A DNA stretch of 46,500 bases from Marinosulfonomonas sp. (GTDB taxonomy: Bacteria > Pseudomonadota > Alphaproteobacteria > Rhodobacterales > Rhodobacteraceae): NCBI GenBank assembly GCA_019090885.1, contig JAHRVC010000021.1, positions 1 through 46,500 on the forward strand, in the 5' to 3' direction. A model generated the notes under the pieces. It saw nothing but the letters and a program-made list of their open reading frames with translations. It searched no databases and was not told where the DNA came from. The position numbers and the translations under genes are program-made. Positions within the stretch are counted from its first letter, which is position 1. Each line of letters opens with the position of its first letter. Shown here piece after piece: positions 25,401 to 36,551 of this stretch.

Positions 25401-26177
25401 ATGGCCTATAAAACAATAATCGTTGAGATCGCAGACGACGTTGCCTTAATCCGGCTTAACCGCCCGGATGCAATGAATGCGCTGAATTCGGAATTGCTGG
25501 GTGAATTATGCGACGCGCTAAAAGATGCCGATAACAGCGACAAAGTGCGCGCGATCGTGCTGACCGGCTCGGAAAAGGCATTCGCTGCGGGCGCTGACAT
25601 CAAGGAAATGGCCGACCAGTCGTTTGTAGACGTCACCACATCCCAACTGTTCGCCTTTGCCTGTGAGGGGATTACATCAGTTCGCAAGCCGGTGATTGCC
25701 GCTGTGTCTGGTTATGCCTTAGGCGGTGGGTGCGAATTGGCGATGATGTGTGATTTCATCGTGGCGTCAGACACCGCCAAATTTGGCCAACCCGAGATCA
25801 ATCTTGGCGTTATTGCTGGAATGGGCGGCTCACAACGCCTTGCACGATCCATCGGCAAGTCCAAAGCAATGGATATGAACCTGACGGGCCGGTTCATGGA
25901 TGCCGATGAAGCCGAGCGTGCTGGCCTTGTCAGCCGGATATTCCCAGCGAAAAAACTGGTCGAGGAAGCCTTGGGGATTGCCCAGAAAATCGCCGAAAAA
26001 TCCAAGATTTCTGCCGCCGTTGCCAAAGAAGCGGTGAACCGCAGCTATGAAACGACGCTGGCCGAAGGTCTGTTGTTTGAACGGCGGTCTTTTTACGCTT
26101 TGTTTGCAACTGAAGACCAAAAAGAGGGCATGCAGGCGTTTCAGGAAAAACGGCAACCGCAGTTTCGCGATAAGTAA
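25401..26177 (+). CDS. Enoyl-CoA hydratase
   Basis: This crotonase-family enzyme hydrates trans-2-enoyl-CoA in fatty-acid or phenylacetate-type degradation. The start is ATG 25401, giving 258 residues, the common family length. The oxyanion-hole motif [11 protein letters not shown] and the second one [17 protein letters not shown] are intact. The two catalytic glutamates are in GGGCELA and [18 protein letters not shown]. It stands between mutM and rpsT, on the same strand as both, with 63-97 bp gaps, so a separate transcript is possible. The physiological substrate cannot be read from sequence. Confidence 0.94.
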   Translation: MAYKTIIVEIADDVALIRLNRPDAMNALNSELLGELCDALKDADNSDKVRAIVLTGSEKAFAAGADIKEMADQSFVDVTTSQLFAFACEGITSVRKPVIAAVSGYALGGGCELAMMCDFIVASDTAKFGQPEINLGVIAGMGGSQRLARSIGKSKAMDMNLTGRFMDADEAERAGLVSRIFPAKKLVEEALGIAQKIAEKSKISAAVAKEAVNRSYETTLAEGLLFERRSFYALFATEDQKEGMQAFQEKRQPQFRDK

Positions 26178-26201
26178 GACGCAAAACTTGGCTTTACCCA
26201 G

Positions 26202-26230
26202 TTGACTTAACGCCGACTCGGGCCTAGAAG
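26202..26230 (+). promoter_or_regulatory. Sigma-70-type promoter for rpsT
   Basis: TTGACT (26202-26207, 5 of 6 to consensus) is followed, after 17 bp, by TAGAAG (26225-26230, 4 of 6). Predicted transcription would start near 26237, about 38 nt before the rpsT ATG. Position between genes and spacing fit a housekeeping promoter for a ribosomal protein gene. Confidence 0.6.
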
Positions 26231-26274
26231 CGCGACTTCAGATTTACACCACCATTAAAGTGGAAAGATACCGC

Positions 26275-26538
26275 ATGGCCAATACGGCACAATCTAAAAA
26301 ACGCGCCAGACAGAACGAACGCCGTTTTGCTGTCAACAAAGCACGTCGTTCACGCATCCGCACTTTTCTGCGTAATGTAGAAGAAGCGATTTCGTCCGGT
26401 GACCAAAAAGCCGCTGCTGAGGCACTTCGCGCCGTACAGCCGGAACTGATGCGCGGTGTGAGCCGTGGCGTTCTGCACAAAAAGACGGCTTCACGCAAAA
26501 TTTCGCGTCTTTCGTCACGGGTCAAAGCGATCGCCTGA
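26275..26538 (+). CDS. rpsT: 30S ribosomal protein S20
   Basis: S20 is a primary 16S rRNA-binding protein of the small subunit. The start is ATG 26275 ([17 protein letters not shown]), with GGAAAG 8-9 nt upstream. The 87-residue product is very basic and helical, with the typical [24 protein letters not shown] and [12 protein letters not shown] ending. It has its own promoter upstream and a terminator downstream. rpsT next to dnaA is a familiar order in Alphaproteobacteria. Confidence 0.98.
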   Translation: MANTAQSKKRARQNERRFAVNKARRSRIRTFLRNVEEAISSGDQKAAAEALRAVQPELMRGVSRGVLHKKTASRKISRLSSRVKAIA

Positions 26539-26560
26539 CACAGATCGAACAGAATCACTG

Positions 26561-26595
26561 AAAAAGCGCGCCCTCGGGTGCGCTTTTTTATTTTT
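26561..26595 (+). terminator. Rho-independent terminator of rpsT
   Basis: AAAAAGCGCGCCC pairs with GGGTGCGCTTTTT around a very short loop, followed by a T-rich tract (TTTTTTATTTTT). It starts 22 nt after the rpsT stop. This is the clearest terminator in the window. Confidence 0.9.
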
Positions 26596-26751
26596 GGACT
26601 GTGGTAATTTCGCGCCGGGAATTTCGGGATTCAAAGCGGTTACGAGATTCGGTGTCACAAAGGTTTGAGTCAATAGTAAAGGTCTGTTGCGATGTGCTCT
26701 GACCACTTGCTAGCTTTGCCAAGCGATTCACACCGTCTTGGGGGACATTCG

Positions 26752-27201
26752 ATGAGCACAGGCAGCGTTCAGCGCATTGATGAGGTTTTACCGGTTGATG
26801 CGTGGGCAATTCTAAAATCTGAAAATGATGCCCGTCTTATCGACGTCAGGACACAGGCAGAATGGGATTTTGTCGGCGTTCCTGATCTTTCGGAAATTGG
26901 TCAGACGTTGATTTGCGTCGAATGGGCCAGTTTTCCGGGAATGTCTGCCAACACACGTTTCGTGGATATGGTTATGGACGAACTGGGGGCCGGGACGACG
27001 GGAAAACTGCTGTTTCTATGTCGTTCTGGTGTTCGCTCGATGCATGCTGCTTCTGCAATCACCGCCCACCTGTCTGCAATGGGTTTGGCGCGTGAATGCA
27101 TAAATGTTGCCGAGGGGTTCGAAGGCAACATGGATTACGATGGGCACCGGGGTAATCGCAATGGGTGGAAAAACCGGGGATTGGCATGGCGCCAGTCTTG
27201 A
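26752..27201 (+). CDS. Rhodanese-like sulfurtransferase
   Basis: This is a single-domain rhodanese of 149 residues. The start is ATG 26752, with GGGGA about 7 nt upstream; the track ORF is 20 codons longer without support. The active-site loop is CRSGVRS, with the cysteine thiolate that carries sulfane sulfur, preceded by GKLLFLCRSG. The N-terminal ARLIDVRTQAEWDFVGVPD is the usual rhodanese acidic motif. No membrane or signal segment is present. It lies between rpsT and dnaA; the sulfur acceptor is unknown. Confidence 0.92.
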   Translation: MSTGSVQRIDEVLPVDAWAILKSENDARLIDVRTQAEWDFVGVPDLSEIGQTLICVEWASFPGMSANTRFVDMVMDELGAGTTGKLLFLCRSGVRSMHAASAITAHLSAMGLARECINVAEGFEGNMDYDGHRGNRNGWKNRGLAWRQS

Positions 27202-27233
27202 ATTTTAAAAAATAAAAAAACGGATTAAATCGT

Positions 27234-28592
27234 ATGACTGACGACACCTGGGGCCAAGTGCAGGACGAATTGCTTAAATCTGTTGGGCAGAACAACTACA
27301 AAAATTGGATCGAACCGCTTGAATTCAAAAATTTGAAGAATGGGGTGGCGACCTTTGTCGTCCCTACGGTTTTCATGGGAAACTGGGTGTCGCGCCATTT
27401 CGGTGAGCAGATCCAGCATCACCTGATTAACGTCGGCGCGGACGTAAGCCGTGTGGAATTTTCCGTTCCTAAACTGAAAAAGAAAAAGTCCAAAAAGCAG
27501 CACAAACAAAAACAGACATCTGCTCCGGTGCGAAATAGCGTTGCTGACGATCTGCCCGGCGCGCCACTGGATGCACGGTTCACATTTGACAGTTTTGTCG
27601 TTGGAAAACCAAACGAGCTGGCCCACGCCGCAGCCCGGCGCGTGGCAGAGGGCGATACTGCTGCCTTCAACCCACTGTTCCTTTATGGTGGCGTCGGACT
27701 GGGAAAGACCCACCTGATGCATGCTATGGCATGGGAGCTGAAGACGAAACGCCCGGATTTGAGGATCGTCTATCTGTCGGCAGAACAGTTCATGTATCGG
27801 TTTGTTCAGGCGCTGCGCGAAAAACAGATGATGGATTTCAAACAGTTGTTCCGTTCGGTCGATGTTCTGATGGTTGACGACGTGCAGTTTATTGCTGGAA
27901 AAGACAGCACACAGGAAGAATTCTTTCATACTTTCAATGCTTTGGTAGATCAAAACAAGCAAATCATCATTTCTGCCGATCGCGCGCCTGTCGAGATCAA
28001 AGGTTTGGAAGAGCGGATTAAGTCCCGTTTGCAATGTGGCTTGGTCGTTGATTTGCACCCAACTGACTACGAACTACGCCTTGGCGTTCTTCTTCAGAAG
28101 GTCGAGCAGTATCGGATGCAATATCCGGGTCTTGTCATTGCGGATGGTGTTCTGGAATATTTGGCACACCGTATTTCGACCAATGTGCGCGTTCTGGAAG
28201 GTGCGTTGATGCGTCTGTTCGCATTTGCTTCACTGGTGGGGCGCGAGATTACACTGGAGCTGGCACAGGACTGTCTGGCAGACATCCTGCGCGCGTCAGA
28301 CCGTAAAGTGACCGTCGAAGAAATTCAGCGAAAAGTCAGCGAGCACTACAATATCCGCTTTTCAGACATTATCGGCCCAAAGCGTGTGCGCATTATTGCG
28401 CGCCCCCGACAAGTGGCGATGTATCTGGCCAAGCAGTTGACAACCCGCAGCCTGCCCGAGATCGGGCGTCGATTTGGCGGCCGGGATCACACAACAGTCA
28501 TGCATGGTGTGCGGCGGATCGAAGAGCTGAAAGGCCACGATAATCAGATCGCCGAGGATCTGGAACTGCTGCGCCGTGCGCTGGAAGCGTGA
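27234..28592 (+). CDS. dnaA: Chromosomal replication initiator DnaA
   Basis: DnaA binds oriC boxes and opens the origin. The 452-residue product has the N-terminal interaction domain (DTWGQVQDELLKSVGQNNYKNWIEPL), a lysine-rich domain II (LKKKKSKKQHKQKQ), and the AAA+ domain with Walker A FLYGGVGLGKTHLMHA near residue 150. Walker B is VLMVDDVQFIAGK. The C-terminal helix-turn-helix carries the DnaA signature FGGRDHTTVMHGVRRI. The 32-bp upstream spacer is A/T-rich with no recognised DnaA box. dnaN and recF follow. Confidence 0.98.
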   Translation: MTDDTWGQVQDELLKSVGQNNYKNWIEPLEFKNLKNGVATFVVPTVFMGNWVSRHFGEQIQHHLINVGADVSRVEFSVPKLKKKKSKKQHKQKQTSAPVRNSVADDLPGAPLDARFTFDSFVVGKPNELAHAAARRVAEGDTAAFNPLFLYGGVGLGKTHLMHAMAWELKTKRPDLRIVYLSAEQFMYRFVQALREKQMMDFKQLFRSVDVLMVDDVQFIAGKDSTQEEFFHTFNALVDQNKQIIISADRAPVEIKGLEERIKSRLQCGLVVDLHPTDYELRLGVLLQKVEQYRMQYPGLVIADGVLEYLAHRISTNVRVLEGALMRLFAFASLVGREITLELAQDCLADILRASDRKVTVEEIQRKVSEHYNIRFSDIIGPKRVRIIARPRQVAMYLAKQLTTRSLPEIGRRFGGRDHTTVMHGVRRIEELKGHDNQIAEDLELLRRALEA

Positions 28593-28642
28593 TCTGATTG
28601 CTTGACGCCTGATTGCGTTCGGCCGACATTCCAAAATAGCTA

Positions 28643-28670
28643 TTGAGCCGGGCGGTGAATGGGATACATT
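28643..28670 (+). promoter_or_regulatory. Possible promoter before dnaN
   Basis: TTGAGC (28643-28648) is spaced 16 bp from TACATT (28665-28670), each 4 of 6 to the sigma-70 consensus, in the 108-bp dnaA-dnaN gap. A separate dnaN promoter is plausible; the match alone is weak. Confidence 0.35.
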
Positions 28671-28700
28671 CGCCGTCCCGACATATGCAGGAGTGGGACC

Positions 28701-29819
28701 ATGAAAATCAGCATTGAACGCAGCGAGTTGCTCAAGGCTGTTGGCCAAGCACAATCTGTTGTCGAGCGTCGCAACACCATTCCAATTCTTGCCAATGTCC
28801 TGATTGAGGCTGACGGCAGCAACGCGACGTTCCGGGCCACCGATCTGGATATCGAGGTGATCGACAAAGCACCCGTGCAAGTTGAACGGGCCGGGGCCAC
28901 AACCGTATCCGCCGTTACGCTGCACGAAATTGTCCGTAAGCTACCTGACGGCGCATTGGTTACGCTGACTGATGACGGTGCCTCTGGCCGTATTACGGTC
29001 GAAGCCGGGCGCTCAAACTTTTCACTCGCGACACTGCCGAAAGAAGATTTTCCGGTTATGGCGTCGTCGGAATATGAAACCAATTTTTCCATTCCTGCGC
29101 CGATACTGCGCCGCCTGTTTGATAAATCCAAATTCGCGATCTCGACCGAGGAAACCCGCTATTACCTGAACGGTGTCTACATGCACGTAGCGGCAGGCGA
29201 GTCCGGTCAAATGTTGCGCTGTGTTGCCACCGATGGCCACCGGCTTGCACGGATCGACGCGCCCCTGCCCGAAGGCGCTGATGGTATGCCCGGTGTGATT
29301 GTTCCGCGTAAAACGGTTGGTGAGCTGCGCAAATTACTGGACGATGACGATGCAACGATTGCGGTTTCGGTGTCTGAAACAAAAATCCGCTTTGCGACGC
29401 CAGAAATCACCCTGACGTCCAAAGTTATCGATGGCACATTTCCCGATTACACCCGCGTCATTCCGCAGGGTAACACCCGAAAACTGGAAGTCGATGCGGC
29501 TGAGTTCGCGCAGGCCGTGGATCGCGTTGCAACCGTGTCTTCGGAACGCTCGCGTGCGGTGAAACTGGTGTTGGACGAAGACCGGTTGGTGCTGTCAGTA
29601 AATGCGCCCGAAAGTGGTGCGGCTGAGGAAGAACTGGGTGTGGCCTATTCCGACGAGCCGTTGGAAATTGGGTTCAATGCCAAATACTTGTTGGAAATTG
29701 CCAGTCAGGTGGATCGCGAGAATGCCGTGTTCCTGTTTAACTCGTCGGGCGACCCGACGTTGATGCGTGAAGGCAACGACGATTCCGCGATTTACGTCGT
29801 TATGCCGATGCGTGTGTAA
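28701..29819 (+). CDS. dnaN: DNA polymerase III beta clamp DnaN
   Basis: DnaN is the sliding clamp that tethers polymerases and repair factors to DNA. The start is ATG 28701 (MKISIERSELLKAVGQAQSVVERRNTIPIL), with CAGGAG upstream; the track ORF is 14 codons too long. The 372-residue product shows the three-domain clamp pattern, including RATDLDIEVID, VATDGHRLARID, FNAKYLLEIASQV and the C-terminal YVVMPMRV that lines the hydrophobic client pocket. ImuB, a known client type, is encoded at 39.7 kb. Confidence 0.98.
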   Translation: MKISIERSELLKAVGQAQSVVERRNTIPILANVLIEADGSNATFRATDLDIEVIDKAPVQVERAGATTVSAVTLHEIVRKLPDGALVTLTDDGASGRITVEAGRSNFSLATLPKEDFPVMASSEYETNFSIPAPILRRLFDKSKFAISTEETRYYLNGVYMHVAAGESGQMLRCVATDGHRLARIDAPLPEGADGMPGVIVPRKTVGELRKLLDDDDATIAVSVSETKIRFATPEITLTSKVIDGTFPDYTRVIPQGNTRKLEVDAAEFAQAVDRVATVSSERSRAVKLVLDEDRLVLSVNAPESGAAEEELGVAYSDEPLEIGFNAKYLLEIASQVDRENAVFLFNSSGDPTLMREGNDDSAIYVVMPMRV

Positions 29820-29847
29820 CGCTGGCCAGACTCGGGAATTTCACCTG

Positions 29848-29867
29848 TGGCAAGCCAGTGTTTGCCA
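29848..29867 (+). other. Small hairpin before recF
   Basis: TGGCAA and TTGCCA form a 6-bp stem with an 8-nt loop in the dnaN-recF spacer, ending 16 nt before the recF ATG. No U run follows. It may modulate recF translation, since it lies close to the AAGGG ribosome site, but this is only a structural observation. Confidence 0.3.
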
Positions 29868-29883
29868 GTAAGAAGGGTCGGAC

Positions 29884-30990
29884 ATGACCGCCCTTGCCCT
29901 GAACGAACTGACCTTATTGCATTTTCGCTCTCACAAACGCGGGCGCCTTGAGCTTGATGGCCGTCCGGTCGCGATTTACGGCGCCAACGGAGCAGGTAAG
30001 ACGAATATCCTAGAGGCGATTTCGCTTTTGTCACCGGGCCGTGGCCTGCGCCGCGCCAGCGCCGACGAAATGGCCCGGCAACCCGAAGCACTTGGCTGGA
30101 AAATTACCGGCGTTCTGCGCCGCCTGCATCAGGTCTACGAAGTCGAAACTACGGCCCTGCCAGAGGCATCCCGGCAGGTGCGCATTGATGGGAAATCTGC
30201 CACCCAGACGGCCCTTGGGCGGATCGCTCGTATCCTGTGGCTGGTCCCGGCGATGGATCGGTTGTGGATTGAGGGGGCTGACGGGCGCCGGCGTTTTCTG
30301 GATCGTATGACGTTGAGTTTTGAGCCGAACCACGGCGAAGCAACGCTGACCTACGAAAAGGCGATGCGCGAACGCAATCGCTTGTTGAAGGATCAGGTGC
30401 GCGATCCGGCTTGGTATGGTGCGGTCGAGGGGCAGATGGCCAAAGCCGGGGCGGCAATCGTGCAGAACCGCGCAGATGCCCTGATACGCGTCGCAGCGGC
30501 GCAGGAGGGCGCGAAAACCGCCTTTCCGGTGGCTGCGCTTACGATCAGTGGTCCGGAAGATGGACCAACGCCCACCACGCAATCCGATCTGGCGGATGCT
30601 TTTGCCGACAACCGGCAGCGTGATCTGTACGCTGGGCGCACCCTGATAGGCCCACATCGCGCTGACCTTGGTGCCATTTATGTCGCAAAGGATATAGCCG
30701 CCAAACAATGCTCGACTGGCGAGCAAAAGGCCCTGCTAATTTCGCTGATCTTGGCCAATGCACGGGCGATTGCAGATGATTTCGGCGCACCACCCCTGCT
30801 GTTGCTTGATGAGGTCGCCGCCCATCTTGATGCCGACCGTCGGGCAGCACTTTATGATGAGATTTGCGCATTGGGCGCGCAGGCATGGATGACAGGAACC
30901 GGGTCAGAATTGTTTGCCGATCTCGGGGGCAGGGCCCAGAATATCGAAGTAAGTGAGGACGACGGCACATCCATGATTGCGACGTGCTAA
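29884..30990 (+). CDS. recF: DNA replication and repair protein RecF
   Basis: RecF is the SMC-like ATPase that loads RecA at gaps with RecO and RecR. The 368-residue product has Walker A AIYGANGAGKTNILEAISLLSPGRGLR near residue 36, the ABC-type signature CSTGEQKALLISLILA and Walker B PLLLLDEVAAHLD. The start is ATG 29884 with AAGGG upstream. It lies 64 bp after dnaN and is followed almost at once by a LysE-type gene. Confidence 0.97.
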   Translation: MTALALNELTLLHFRSHKRGRLELDGRPVAIYGANGAGKTNILEAISLLSPGRGLRRASADEMARQPEALGWKITGVLRRLHQVYEVETTALPEASRQVRIDGKSATQTALGRIARILWLVPAMDRLWIEGADGRRRFLDRMTLSFEPNHGEATLTYEKAMRERNRLLKDQVRDPAWYGAVEGQMAKAGAAIVQNRADALIRVAAAQEGAKTAFPVAALTISGPEDGPTPTTQSDLADAFADNRQRDLYAGRTLIGPHRADLGAIYVAKDIAAKQCSTGEQKALLISLILANARAIADDFGAPPLLLLDEVAAHLDADRRAALYDEICALGAQAWMTGTGSELFADLGGRAQNIEVSEDDGTSMIATC

Positions 30991-31014
30991 GCCATGGGTG
31001 ACGGGGGCTGCCGA

Positions 31015-31635
31015 ATGACGATCACTATCTGGGAATTGCTGATTTACGCTGGCGCGCTTGCGATCCTGTTCCTCACACCGGGGCCGGTTTGGGTTGCCCT
31101 GACAGCACGCACATTGGCTGGCGGTTTTCGTGCGGCGTGGCCGCTTGCGATGGGCGTGGTCGTCGGCGACATCCTTTGGCCGTTTCTGGCGATATTGGGT
31201 GTGTCGTGGGTGGTATCTGTTTTTGCCGGGTTCATGATCGCCCTGCGCTGGGTGGCTTGCGTCATATTTTTGGCCATGGGCATCATGATAATTCGCAACG
31301 CGGGTCAGACAATCGCCACCAACAGCCGTTTGACGCGCCCCGGGGCATGGGCCGGATTTGCGGCGGGCGTTGCCGTCATTCTTAGCAACCCCAAGGCAAT
31401 TCTGTTCTACATGGGTGTCCTGCCGGGTTTCTTTGATCTGACGGCGCTGACATGGCCCGACATCGCCGCAATCGCCACTCTTTCAGCGATTGTTCCGCTA
31501 TTAGGAAACCTGTTGATGGCCCTGTTCATCGACAAGGCCCGCCAGCTTTTAACGTCGCCCAAGGCGCTTCGCAGAACCAACCTGACAGCCGGATCGCTGT
31601 TAATATTTGTGGGCTTAGTGATCCCGTTCGTCTGA
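31015..31635 (+). CDS. LysE/RhtB-family amino-acid exporter
   Basis: This is a membrane exporter of the LysE/RhtB superfamily, about 206 residues with six predicted membrane segments. Family marks include the N-terminal FLTPGPVWVALTARTLAGGFRAAWPLAMGVVVGD and SNPKAILFYMGVLPGFF after the third segment. The usual family N-terminus enters the membrane quickly, so I prefer ATG 31015 to ATG 30994, which would add seven polar residues. The substrate is unknown (amino acids, homoserine lactone-like compounds). It is 24 nt after recF and so probably shares its transcript. Confidence 0.9.
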   Translation: MTITIWELLIYAGALAILFLTPGPVWVALTARTLAGGFRAAWPLAMGVVVGDILWPFLAILGVSWVVSVFAGFMIALRWVACVIFLAMGIMIIRNAGQTIATNSRLTRPGAWAGFAAGVAVILSNPKAILFYMGVLPGFFDLTALTWPDIAAIATLSAIVPLLGNLLMALFIDKARQLLTSPKALRRTNLTAGSLLIFVGLVIPFV

Positions 31636-31657
31636 GGTTGAATTTTGCGTCGCGCAC

Positions 31658-31686
31658 GTGACATCCCCCCCCAGATATAGTATAAA
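31658..31686 (+). promoter_or_regulatory. Sigma-70-type promoter for gyrB
   Basis: GTGACA (31658-31663, 5 of 6) is spaced exactly 17 bp from TATAAA (31681-31686, 5 of 6), with a run of eight C in the spacer. The predicted start is near 31693, 20 nt before the gyrB ATG. This is a strong candidate. Confidence 0.65.
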
Positions 31687-31701
31687 TCGTCGAAATTATG
31701 A

Positions 31702-34131
<2,430 letters not shown>

Positions 34132-34175
34132 CGAACCCAAAACTGCGATAGGTCGTTATAATTCGGGCAGGCGTA

Positions 34176-35084
34176 TCAGGCCTTCTGGCCGATATGCCGC
34201 TCACCCCGTGCCGCTGACAATGCCACCTGTTTTTGGCGTTCACGAAACCGGCCTTTGTGTTCCTCTGTCGTTGTGTCAAAACACAAATGGCAGGACACGC
34301 CGTTTTCATATTCCGGCCGGTTCTTGTCGTCGGGCAGGATAGGTTGGCGACAGGCAAAACACAGCTCATGCGGGCCTTCGACCAGCCCGTGACCCACTGA
34401 AACACGCCCGTCAAAAACAAAGCACTCGCCGTTCCAGGTGCTCTCATCTTTGGGCACGTCTTCCAGATATTTCAGGATGCCACCCTTAAGGTGATAGACA
34501 TCCTCAACCCCCTGACCCAGCAGATAGTTCGTCGACTTTTCGCAGCGAATCCCGCCAGTGCAGAACATCGCAATTCGCTTGTTATGGAATCGTTGTTTGT
34601 TCTTTTGCCACCAGTCTGGAAACTCTCCGAACGACTTGGTTTCCGGATCAACAGCCCCGTCAAACGTGCCAATCGCGACCTCATAATCGTTGCGCGTGTC
34701 GATCACCGCAACGTCGGGCGCTTGTATCAGCTCATTCCATTCGGCCGGATCAACATAATGTCCGGTTTGCGCCAGCGGATCGACGTCCGGCTGGCCCATA
34801 GTTACAATTTCGCGCTTCAGCCGGACTTTCATCCGATTGAATGGCTCTTCAACAGCGTTGCTTTCTTTCCACTCAAGGCTGCCACAGCCGGGCAGGGCGC
34901 GGATATGCGCCAGAACCGCGTCAATTCCAGCGCGTGATCCGGCAATCGTTCCGTTGATCCCTTCACCGGCAAGCAGCAAGGTGCCTTTGACGCCGTTATC
35001 GCGACAGCGCGACAGCAATGGGCCCTGCAATTCAGCAGGGTCATCAAAACGGGTGAAATGGTAGAGTGCGGCGATGGTAAACAT
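34176..35084 (-). CDS. trhO: tRNA uridine(34) hydroxylase TrhO (rhodanese type)
   Basis: TrhO (formerly YceA) uses oxygen to hydroxylate uridine 34 in tRNAs, a step towards 5-methoxy- or carboxymethoxyuridine. The product is about 302 residues. It has the N-terminal acylphosphatase-like domain ([42 protein letters not shown]), the rhodanese domain with [15 protein letters not shown] and the Cys-rich tail (CFACRQP...CHLCFD). ATG 35084 is preferred over TTG 35093. It lies 84 bp downstream of the ornithine-cyclodeaminase gene, at the end of a minus-strand series, and converges on gyrB. Confidence 0.93.
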   Translation of the reverse strand: MFTIAALYHFTRFDDPAELQGPLLSRCRDNGVKGTLLLAGEGINGTIAGSRAGIDAVLAHIRALPGCGSLEWKESNAVEEPFNRMKVRLKREIVTMGQPDVDPLAQTGHYVDPAEWNELIQAPDVAVIDTRNDYEVAIGTFDGAVDPETKSFGEFPDWWQKNKQRFHNKRIAMFCTGGIRCEKSTNYLLGQGVEDVYHLKGGILKYLEDVPKDESTWNGECFVFDGRVSVGHGLVEGPHELCFACRQPILPDDKNRPEYENGVSCHLCFDTTTEEHKGRFRERQKQVALSAARGERHIGQKA

Positions 35085-35168
35085 GGCAGGCAAATTAATG
35101 CAGTTTGCCGGATAGTTGCAAGCGGCGTGGTGTCGCGCCGATTGTTCTTGGTAGCAACTTCGCAGGTG

Positions 35169-36089
35169 TCAGCGCGTCTTCCACGCGTCCAGAATATACC
35201 GCCCGGTCATAAGATCGAGGTGCGCGCCGCCACCGTTTTTGAACAGCGTAATCTCTTCATCGGATTGCCGCGCAAAGCCGCCGCCCGACAGATCATAGAA
35301 ATCGGCAATGACGTCGGCCTTGGAAATGACGCCATGGGCCAATGGGATCGCCAGTTCCCCAATATGGTCGATCGTTGTATCGCGGCTATCCACGAATTTC
35401 CGGGCACGTTGTAGCGCAATATCATCTGCTTCGCGCATATCGGGCGTATAGGCCCCGATCAGGTCAATATGTTGCCCCGGTTGCAGCCATTCACCTCGGA
35501 TCAACGGCGCCGTCGTCATTGTTGCAGCTGATACGATGTCAGCCCGGCGCACAGCGGCCTCCAGATCATCGATTGCTGACGTGCGTGGATGGGCTGCGGC
35601 CAATGATTTAGCGCCGTCAGCTGAGCGATTCCAGATCACAAAATCCGCATCCGGGTAATGCGTGCCGTAAGCCTCGCGCAGTGAATGCGCGACCGTTCCG
35701 GCACCAACGATCAGAATACGCCGGGCGTCCGTGCGGGCCAGCAGTTTTGCCGCCAGCAGGCTATCGCCAGCGGTTTTCCACTTGGTAACAAGACGGAAAT
35801 CAACAAGCGCATCCAGCGTGCCGTCCGTATCGGAATAAAGGCACATGCCGCCATTGACGCTTGGCAAATCGAATTTCCCGTTGTCGGGAAATATCGTTGC
35901 TGTTTTTACCGCCATACCAAGGCCGTCAATCCACGCCGAGCGGGACAACATCCTGTCGGGCCCACGCCCAAGCAGGGTGTCGCCGATTTTTGCCCGGGGC
36001 AGATCGTGCCCGGCCCGCAGCGCTTGCATCAGACTGGGCCAGTCCAACAGGGCCTCACCCGCTTCAAATGGGATGATCTCGATAGCCAC
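35169..36089 (-). CDS. Ornithine cyclodeaminase / mu-crystallin family protein
   Basis: This NAD(P)-binding protein has 306 residues. It has the family's substrate lysine region (GLGMAVKTATIFPDN), the Rossmann motif ILIVGAGTVAHSLREAYG, TAPLIRGEWLQPGQHIDLIGAY and the end segment ITLFKNGGGAHLDLMT. The reaction may be ornithine cyclodeamination or reduction of a cyclic imine (pyrroline/piperideine-2-carboxylate); sequence alone does not decide. It starts with GTG 36089, directly after the UPF0178 stop with no gap, so the two are probably coupled. Confidence 0.85.
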   Translation of the reverse strand: MAIEIIPFEAGEALLDWPSLMQALRAGHDLPRAKIGDTLLGRGPDRMLSRSAWIDGLGMAVKTATIFPDNGKFDLPSVNGGMCLYSDTDGTLDALVDFRLVTKWKTAGDSLLAAKLLARTDARRILIVGAGTVAHSLREAYGTHYPDADFVIWNRSADGAKSLAAAHPRTSAIDDLEAAVRRADIVSAATMTTAPLIRGEWLQPGQHIDLIGAYTPDMREADDIALQRARKFVDSRDTTIDHIGELAIPLAHGVISKADVIADFYDLSGGGFARQSDEEITLFKNGGGAHLDLMTGRYILDAWKTR

Positions 36090-36539
36090 TCAACCCTCTT
36101 TCTTCGCCGCTTGCACTGCGCGTTCCAGCCCATCCAGAAACCGTGATCTGTCGGCCTTTGAAAAGGCCCGGCCACCGCCCTGACGAAATGGGTCAGCCGC
36201 GCGCAGATCTGTCATAAGATCACGGGTTGCCAGAACATTGCCGATATTTGCTTGCGTCAATGGTTCGCCATTGTGCTTGAGCACCTTTGCACCAGCCTCG
36301 ACACATTTTGCGGCCAAGGGGATGTCGCCGGTCACCACAACATCACCGCGTCCAGCGCGTTCGGCGATCCACATATCCGCAACGTCCGGCCCGTCGGGCA
36401 CAAAGACCATTTCGACCAGCGGATTTTGTGATGGCCGCAAGCCGCCATTTGACACAATGAAAATCTTCAGCCGATGTCGCGTCGCAACTTTTTCGGCCTC
36501 TGCCTTTACCGGGCAGGCGTCGGCGTCCACATAAATCAT
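36090..36539 (-). CDS. UPF0178 (YaiI/YqxD) family protein
   Basis: The product has 149 residues and matches the YaiI/YqxD (DUF188) family. The N-terminus [22 protein letters not shown], the [38 protein letters not shown] block and the [27 protein letters not shown] end are characteristic. The acidic residues at the N-terminus and in VTGDIPLA are arranged as in PIN-like nucleases, so nucleic-acid processing is possible, but the function is not established. It lies between mbfA (12 nt) and the ornithine-cyclodeaminase gene. Confidence 0.93.
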   Translation of the reverse strand: MIYVDADACPVKAEAEKVATRHRLKIFIVSNGGLRPSQNPLVEMVFVPDGPDVADMWIAERAGRGDVVVTGDIPLAAKCVEAGAKVLKHNGEPLTQANIGNVLATRDLMTDLRAADPFRQGGGRAFSKADRSRFLDGLERAVQAAKKEG

Positions 36540-36551
36540 CAGATCAATCCG

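Noticed and set aside
26539-27233. Possible oriC next to dnaA
   Set aside because: No DnaA box close to TTATCCACA was found in the rpsT-rhodanese-dnaA spacers. The best stretch (TGTGGTAAT) matches only about 6 of 9, and the only A/T-rich stretch is the 32 bp before dnaA.
27225-28058. 277-aa minus-strand ORF
   Set aside because: It lies antisense to dnaA, which is certain; the translation has no recognisable family features.
30031-30726. 231-aa minus-strand ORF
   Set aside because: It is antisense to recF; the translation is a shadow without domains.
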